From CBIHON01 sp966211965 (GTDB lineage Bacteria; Pseudomonadota; Gammaproteobacteria; Burkholderiales; Burkholderiaceae_D): DNA of 63,483 nt. Below, in pieces: positions 59,748 to 63,483 of the stretch. The notes under the pieces were generated by a model. It ran no database searches. It was not told the DNA's origin and saw nothing but the letters and a program-made list of their open reading frames with translations. The stretch covers positions 1 to 63,483 of the forward strand of contig CBIHON010000030.1 of assembly GCA_966211965.1 (NCBI GenBank), in the 5' to 3' direction. How positions within the stretch are numbered: position 1 is the first letter of the stretch; every line of letters begins with the position of its first letter. Made by a program: the position numbers and the translations under genes.

Positions 59748-61970
59748 ATGACCATTGATATGAGTCAGTTTTTCCAGGTGTTCTTCGATGAGACTGAAGA
59801 ACTTCTGGCCGAGATGGAAAAACTCCTGTTGGCGGTCGACGTGTCGGCTCCCGACTCGGAAGACCTGAATGCGATTTTCCGTGCGGCTCACTCGATTAAG
59901 GGGGGCGCATCGACCTTCGGCATCACCGACCTGACCGAAGTGACCCATGTTCTGGAGACGCTGCTCGACCGCATCCGTAAAGGCGAGATGGCGCTGACGG
60001 CAGAGCATGTCGATGCCTTCCTGGCTGCCAAGGATGTGCTCAAAATGCAGTTGGATGGACACCGTTTGAATACTGCGGTTGATCAAGAGGCAGTCGCCGA
60101 TGTCCGGATGTTGTTGCAATCGCTGTCGGAGGACGTGGTAATGAGCACACCTCCGCCCGCGTCGCTTGACATCAGTGCCCATAAGGCAGCGCCACCTGCT
60201 GAAGTGATGACGGGACCGAACGCACGCCGTTTCCGCATTGAGTTGCCTAAAGTCGCGGAGCGCGACGTGACGGCGCTGGCCGGCGAGCTCGGCTTGCTGG
60301 GCAGTCTGAGCAAGACGATGCTTGACGACAAGCGCTTTGTCTTTACGCTTGTCACCAACGAGAGCGTCGAGGACATCGTGGCCATTTGCTCCTTCATCCT
60401 GGACCCCGATGATCTGAAAATCACAGCGGAATTTGTCGCTGACGAGACACCGGCAGCGGCAAGCGCAGAGCCGGCGAAATCCGTAGAGGATGAACAGGGC
60501 TACGGATTTTTCCTGCCGCTGCATCCGTCTATCGTCGAGGAAGCAGCCCGGGCCGAGCAGACTGCCAGAGAAAATGCCCAGGGTTACGGCTTCTTCCCCG
60601 GTTTTGAGCCGAAGGAAATCGTCGAGCAAGCCGAGCCGCCTCGAGTGGAGCATGATCCGCATGTGCTGCCGATCGCCGAAGTTAACGAGCATCCAGCACA
60701 TACCGGGAGCGATGCTGCGGGCGGCACCTCTGAGAAAAGGCAGGCCGCCAAGCGAGATCCGGACAAGGTTCCCGCCAGTACGGAATCGTCGTCGATCCGG
60801 GTCGGGATTGAGAAAGTCGATCAATTGATCAACCTGGTCGGGGAGTTGGTGATTACCCAGGCCATGATCGAACAACGTACCGGCTCGCTGGATCCGATGA
60901 TTCACGAGCGCCTGTTGAACAGCGTCAGCCAATTGACTCGCAACACGCGCGACCTTCAGGAAGCGGTCATGTCGATTCGCATGATGCCGATGGATTATGT
61001 GTTTTCGCGTTTCCCGCGGATGGTGCGCGATCTGGCTGCCAAGCTTGGCAAGAAGGTCGATTTTGTCACGCATGGTGCCGCAACCGAACTTGACAAGGGG
61101 TTGATCGAACGCATCGTCGATCCCTTGACCCATCTGGTCCGGAACAGCATCGACCATGGCATTGAAATGCCTGATGTGCGTACGGCCGCGGGTAAAGGTG
61201 AAGCCGGCAGGCTTTCGCTCTCTGCCGGCCATCAGGGCGGCAACATCATCATCGAAGTCAGTGACGACGGCGGCGGCTTGAACCGCGACCGGATTCTGGC
61301 CAAGGCAAAACAAAACGGTCTGGCGGTGCACGACGCGATGTCGGACAGCGATGTCTGGCAGTTGATCTTTGCGCCTGGTTTTTCGACTGCGGAAATCGTG
61401 ACCGATATTTCCGGTCGCGGTGTCGGCATGGATGTAGTCAAACGCAATATCGCGGCGATGGGTGGTGTAGTCGACATCCGCTCCGCCAAAGGTTTCGGCA
61501 CCACCATCTCGATTTCCCTGCCTCTGACGCTTGCGATCCTGGATGGCATGTCGATCAAGGTCGGAGACGAGATTTATATTCTGCCGCTTGGCTATGTCGT
61601 CGAATCGTTGCAGCCGGCGCCGGCTGACGTCAAGGAAATCAGCGGGCAGGGCCGGGTTATCAAAGTGCGCGGCGAATATCTGCCCTTGATTCCTTTGTAC
61701 CAGATGTTCGGCATCACTCCCACTTTTACCAATCCCTCCGAAGGCATCGTGGTCATACTCGAATCGGATGGCAGGAAAGCGGCGTTGTTTGTCGACGATC
61801 TGGTTGGGCAGCAGCAGGTCGTAGTGAAAAATCTCGAATCGAATTATCGTAAGGTGGCGGGGATTTCCGGCGCGACGATTCTGGGAGACGGCGGCGTTTC
61901 CCTGATCATCGATGTGTCGGCACTCTTGCGTTCAAGTCGCCAACTCAGCGACGAATCCATTTTCTCTTGA
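59748..61970 (+). CDS. cheA: Chemotaxis histidine kinase CheA
   Basis: Sensor kinase of the chemoreceptor array. Domains: P1 phosphotransfer with His48 in AAHSIKGGAST; a central region that includes RRFRIELPKVAERDV; then a linker with two copies of a short QGYGFF motif (around residues 247 and 281); dimerisation (about 340-400, IRVGIEKVDQLINLVGELVI); ATP-binding with RNSIDHGIEMP, DDGGGL and GRGVGMDVVKRNI; and a P5 CheW-like domain. 740 residues. Phosphorylates CheY directly upstream. Confidence 0.97.
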   Translation: MTIDMSQFFQVFFDETEELLAEMEKLLLAVDVSAPDSEDLNAIFRAAHSIKGGASTFGITDLTEVTHVLETLLDRIRKGEMALTAEHVDAFLAAKDVLKMQLDGHRLNTAVDQEAVADVRMLLQSLSEDVVMSTPPPASLDISAHKAAPPAEVMTGPNARRFRIELPKVAERDVTALAGELGLLGSLSKTMLDDKRFVFTLVTNESVEDIVAICSFILDPDDLKITAEFVADETPAAASAEPAKSVEDEQGYGFFLPLHPSIVEEAARAEQTARENAQGYGFFPGFEPKEIVEQAEPPRVEHDPHVLPIAEVNEHPAHTGSDAAGGTSEKRQAAKRDPDKVPASTESSSIRVGIEKVDQLINLVGELVITQAMIEQRTGSLDPMIHERLLNSVSQLTRNTRDLQEAVMSIRMMPMDYVFSRFPRMVRDLAAKLGKKVDFVTHGAATELDKGLIERIVDPLTHLVRNSIDHGIEMPDVRTAAGKGEAGRLSLSAGHQGGNIIIEVSDDGGGLNRDRILAKAKQNGLAVHDAMSDSDVWQLIFAPGFSTAEIVTDISGRGVGMDVVKRNIAAMGGVVDIRSAKGFGTTISISLPLTLAILDGMSIKVGDEIYILPLGYVVESLQPAPADVKEISGQGRVIKVRGEYLPLIPLYQMFGITPTFTNPSEGIVVILESDGRKAALFVDDLVGQQQVVVKNLESNYRKVAGISGATILGDGGVSLIIDVSALLRSSRQLSDESIFS

Positions 61971-61983
61971 TAAGGATAAAGCC

Positions 61984-62496
61984 ATGCTGCAAAACGCTCA
62001 AACCAATGCGCCGCAAGGCGGGGACCAATCCGGCCGGGAGATTACCGGTAACGAATTTCTTGCCTTCACCCTGGGCAAGGAGGAGTATGGCATCGACATT
62101 CTGAAAGTGCAGGAGATTCGCGGTTATGAAGCCGTCACCCGTATCGCCAACGCTCCGGATTTCGTGAAGGGCGTGGTCAACCTGCGCGGCATTATCGTAC
62201 CTATCGTCGATATGCGCATCAAGTTCAATCTCGGCGAGCCGACTTACGATCAGTTCACCGTGGTGATTATCTTGAATATTGGCGGTCGCGTGATGGGCAT
62301 GGTGGTCGACAGCGTATCCGACGTGATTACTCTTTCACCGGAACAGATCAAGCCGGCGCCGGAAATGGGCACCGCATTCAATACCGACTATCTGATCGGC
62401 CTTGGCACTCTTGATGAGCGCATGCTGATCCTGATCGATATCGACAAATTGATGTCTAGCGCCGAAATGGGCTTGATTGAAAAAATCGCGGCCTAG
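61984..62496 (+). CDS. cheW: Chemotaxis coupling protein CheW
   Basis: Scaffold that links receptors to CheA, 170 residues. Family motifs LAFTLGKEEYGIDILKVQEI and VVNLRGIIVPIVDMR, and the second subdomain MGMVVDSVSDVITL. ATG 61984 starts 13 bp after cheA; the frame opens upstream at 61912 within cheA and is not used. A hairpin follows before the receptor gene. Confidence 0.97.
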   Translation: MLQNAQTNAPQGGDQSGREITGNEFLAFTLGKEEYGIDILKVQEIRGYEAVTRIANAPDFVKGVVNLRGIIVPIVDMRIKFNLGEPTYDQFTVVIILNIGGRVMGMVVDSVSDVITLSPEQIKPAPEMGTAFNTDYLIGLGTLDERMLILIDIDKLMSSAEMGLIEKIAA

Positions 62497-62509
62497 AGGC
62501 GCGGCGGAC

Positions 62510-62532
62510 GCCTCCTCTATTTCAGAGGAGGC
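62510..62532 (+). other. Hairpin between cheW and the receptor gene
   Basis: GCCTCCTCT (62510-62518), loop ATTTC, AGAGGAGGC (62524-62532): perfect 9-bp stem without a T-run, beginning 13 bp after cheW. Likely mRNA stabiliser or weak attenuator. Confidence 0.5.
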
Positions 62533-62616
62533 ACAGGGGGAAAATAACAAAGCTGGATAGCAGAGCGTAGCATAAGGAGCATCAAGAAGAACTACAAGGC
62601 GAATACCAAGCAGGGC

Positions 62617-62637
62617 CACCGGGTTGATCGCCCGGTG
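62617..62637 (+). other. Second hairpin in the cheW-receptor gap
   Basis: CACCGGG (62617-62623), loop TTGATCG, CCCGGTG (62631-62637); flanking GG and CC can extend the stem across one bulged C. No T-tract. Confidence 0.4.
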
Positions 62638-62734
62638 CCTGTAGTAGCGGCGAAAAGCACTATCTGCAGAGCGACACCATCGAAGCGCATTCGTGTAGCC
62701 GCCGTGTTTGGGATAGGGAGGCAAAGGATAAAAA

Positions 62735-63483
62735 ATGTTTAAAAATTTAACGATCAAATCACGACTTATTTTCGTGATTGGTTTTCTCTCCCTGCTATCG
62801 ATAGGCCTCGGTGTCCTTGGCTTAAGCAGCCTCAGTTCCACCAACATTTCTCTCAAGAGCATCTACGAAAGCCGCCTGGTTCCAATGGGACAGTTGGATC
62901 AGATTGTCAGGCTGATCGATAGGAACCGGATGTTAGTCGCGGAATCGATCAACGGTGATCCCGTGGCCGTCTCCAAGAAAATGGTCGAAGTCGATAAACG
63001 AATAGACGAGGTGGCCAAGATTTGGGACACATACGCAGCCGGCGCTTTGACAGAGGAAGAAAAAAAACTTGCAACCAAGTTCGCGGAAGCAAGTAAGAAA
63101 TTCCTCACCGAAGGCCTGAAGCCCGGTGTCGATGCTCTGCGCGGTAATAACGTCCAGCAGGCTATGGAAATTCTTCAGGGGCCGATGGGCCAGACCTACT
63201 TGCCGATGCAGGAAACGATCGATGCGCTGATTCGGCTGCAATTGGATGTCGCGAAGAACGAGTTCGAAAAATCGCAAAGCCTCGATAACACGGTTCGCAA
63301 TACGTCGATCGCCGCGATTGTGCTGGGTGTCCTTCTCGCCGGCTTCGTCGGTTATTTGCTGATCCGCGCCATTTCGGCCCCGCTCGACGAGTCGGTGCGA
63401 ATTGCCAAGAGCGTTGCCGCCGGCGACTTTCGCCGTCAAGGGCGGCCAAGTGGTGGGGCAGGTGGTCCATACCATGGGCTCGA
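62735..63483 (+). CDS. Methyl-accepting chemotaxis protein, incomplete and apparently internally deleted
   Basis: Start ATG 62735 after AGGGAGG. First membrane helix (LIFVIGFLSLLSIGLGVLGL), periplasmic four-helix ligand domain (about residues 35-185), second helix (IAAIVLGVLLAGFVGYLLI) and the first HAMP residues RAISAPLDESVRIAKSV follow the common Tar/Tsr plan. After AAGDF (about residue 231) the frame reads RRQGRPSGG, unlike any HAMP. The other frame from 63432 reads AVKGGQVVGQVVHTMGS, the start of the MCP signalling hairpin. So roughly 100 codons appear missing, with a frameshift. Either a real defect or an assembly artefact; the gene runs off the window. Confidence 0.8.
   Translation, partial: MFKNLTIKSRLIFVIGFLSLLSIGLGVLGLSSLSSTNISLKSIYESRLVPMGQLDQIVRLIDRNRMLVAESINGDPVAVSKKMVEVDKRIDEVAKIWDTYAAGALTEEEKKLATKFAEASKKFLTEGLKPGVDALRGNNVQQAMEILQGPMGQTYLPMQETIDALIRLQLDVAKNEFEKSQSLDNTVRNTSIAAIVLGVLLAGFVGYLLIRAISAPLDESVRIAKSVAAGDFRRQGRPSGGAGGPYHGL

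Noticed and set aside
59742..61331. Long minus-strand ORF (529 codons) antisense to cheA
   Set aside because: Mirror image of a strong coding gene; the product is Arg/His/Gln-rich with no recognisable domain, as expected for an antisense shadow in GC-rich DNA.
1..63483. CRISPR array, prophage, toxin-antitoxin or secondary-metabolite cluster
   Set aside because: No regularly spaced repeats, phage structural genes, or such gene pairs were seen on either strand.

Overview
The window is a contiguous piece of a betaproteobacterial chromosome. Gene content and order (sdh-gltA-sucA-odhB-lpd; surE-pcm-nlpD-rpoS; pilW-rodZ-ispG-hisS-yfgM-bamB-der-hfq-hflX-hflKC-hisZ-purA; flhDC-mot-che with a CheA-CheW-MCP order) and the protein sequences point to Burkholderiales, most likely Oxalobacteraceae of the Herminiimonas/Herbaspirillum kind. 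The family assignment is inferred from recognition of the proteins, not from a search. Coding density is high and almost everything reads on the + strand.

Layout. 1-10.1 kb: end of the succinate dehydrogenase operon (sdhA partial, sdhB, sdhE), citrate synthase, then 2-oxoglutarate dehydrogenase E1, E2 and E3, closed by a strong terminator. 10.1-16.5 kb: zapE, a secreted coiled-coil protein, a PP2C phosphatase (minus strand), a DUF465 protein, a DinG/YoaA helicase and a PilZ protein. 16.5-17.0 kb: a badly decayed quinone-oxidoreductase pseudogene. 17.0-22.3 kb: stress/stationary-phase block surE-pcm-nlpD-rpoS and rlmD. 22.3-39.6 kb: a Bax-inhibitor-like membrane protein (minus), ndk, then a long run of housekeeping genes from rlmN to purA and a phosphoribosyltransferase. 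39.6-40.1 kb: a 124-bp MITE-like element and tRNA-Leu(CAG) on the minus strand. 40.1-53.1 kb: rnr, rlmB, cysE, yceH; a minus-strand ppiA-ppiB-lpxH unit; cysS, a DNA glycosylase, accA, tilS, lysC. 53.1-54.9 kb: tRNA-Ser(GCU), then the only extended gene-poor stretch, holding one small hypothetical gene and the regulatory region of flhDC. 54.9-63.5 kb: flagellar master regulator flhDC, a membrane methyltransferase-like gene, motAB, a CheZ-like gene, cheY, cheA, cheW and the start of a chemoreceptor gene that looks internally deleted.

The most notable signals are: two tandem sigma-28-like promoters plus an 18-bp perfect palindrome upstream of flhDC, with a long structured leader; a receptor gene at the right edge whose HAMP region appears fused out of frame to the signalling hairpin; the multiply broken quinone oxidoreductase; a TA-flanked 22-bp inverted-repeat element; identical terminator stems behind two unrelated tRNA genes; and a histidine-rich tail on histidyl-tRNA synthetase. 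I did not find a CRISPR array, prophage, intact insertion sequence or any clearly new multi-gene system. The best candidates for undescribed biology are in the flhDC-che region.
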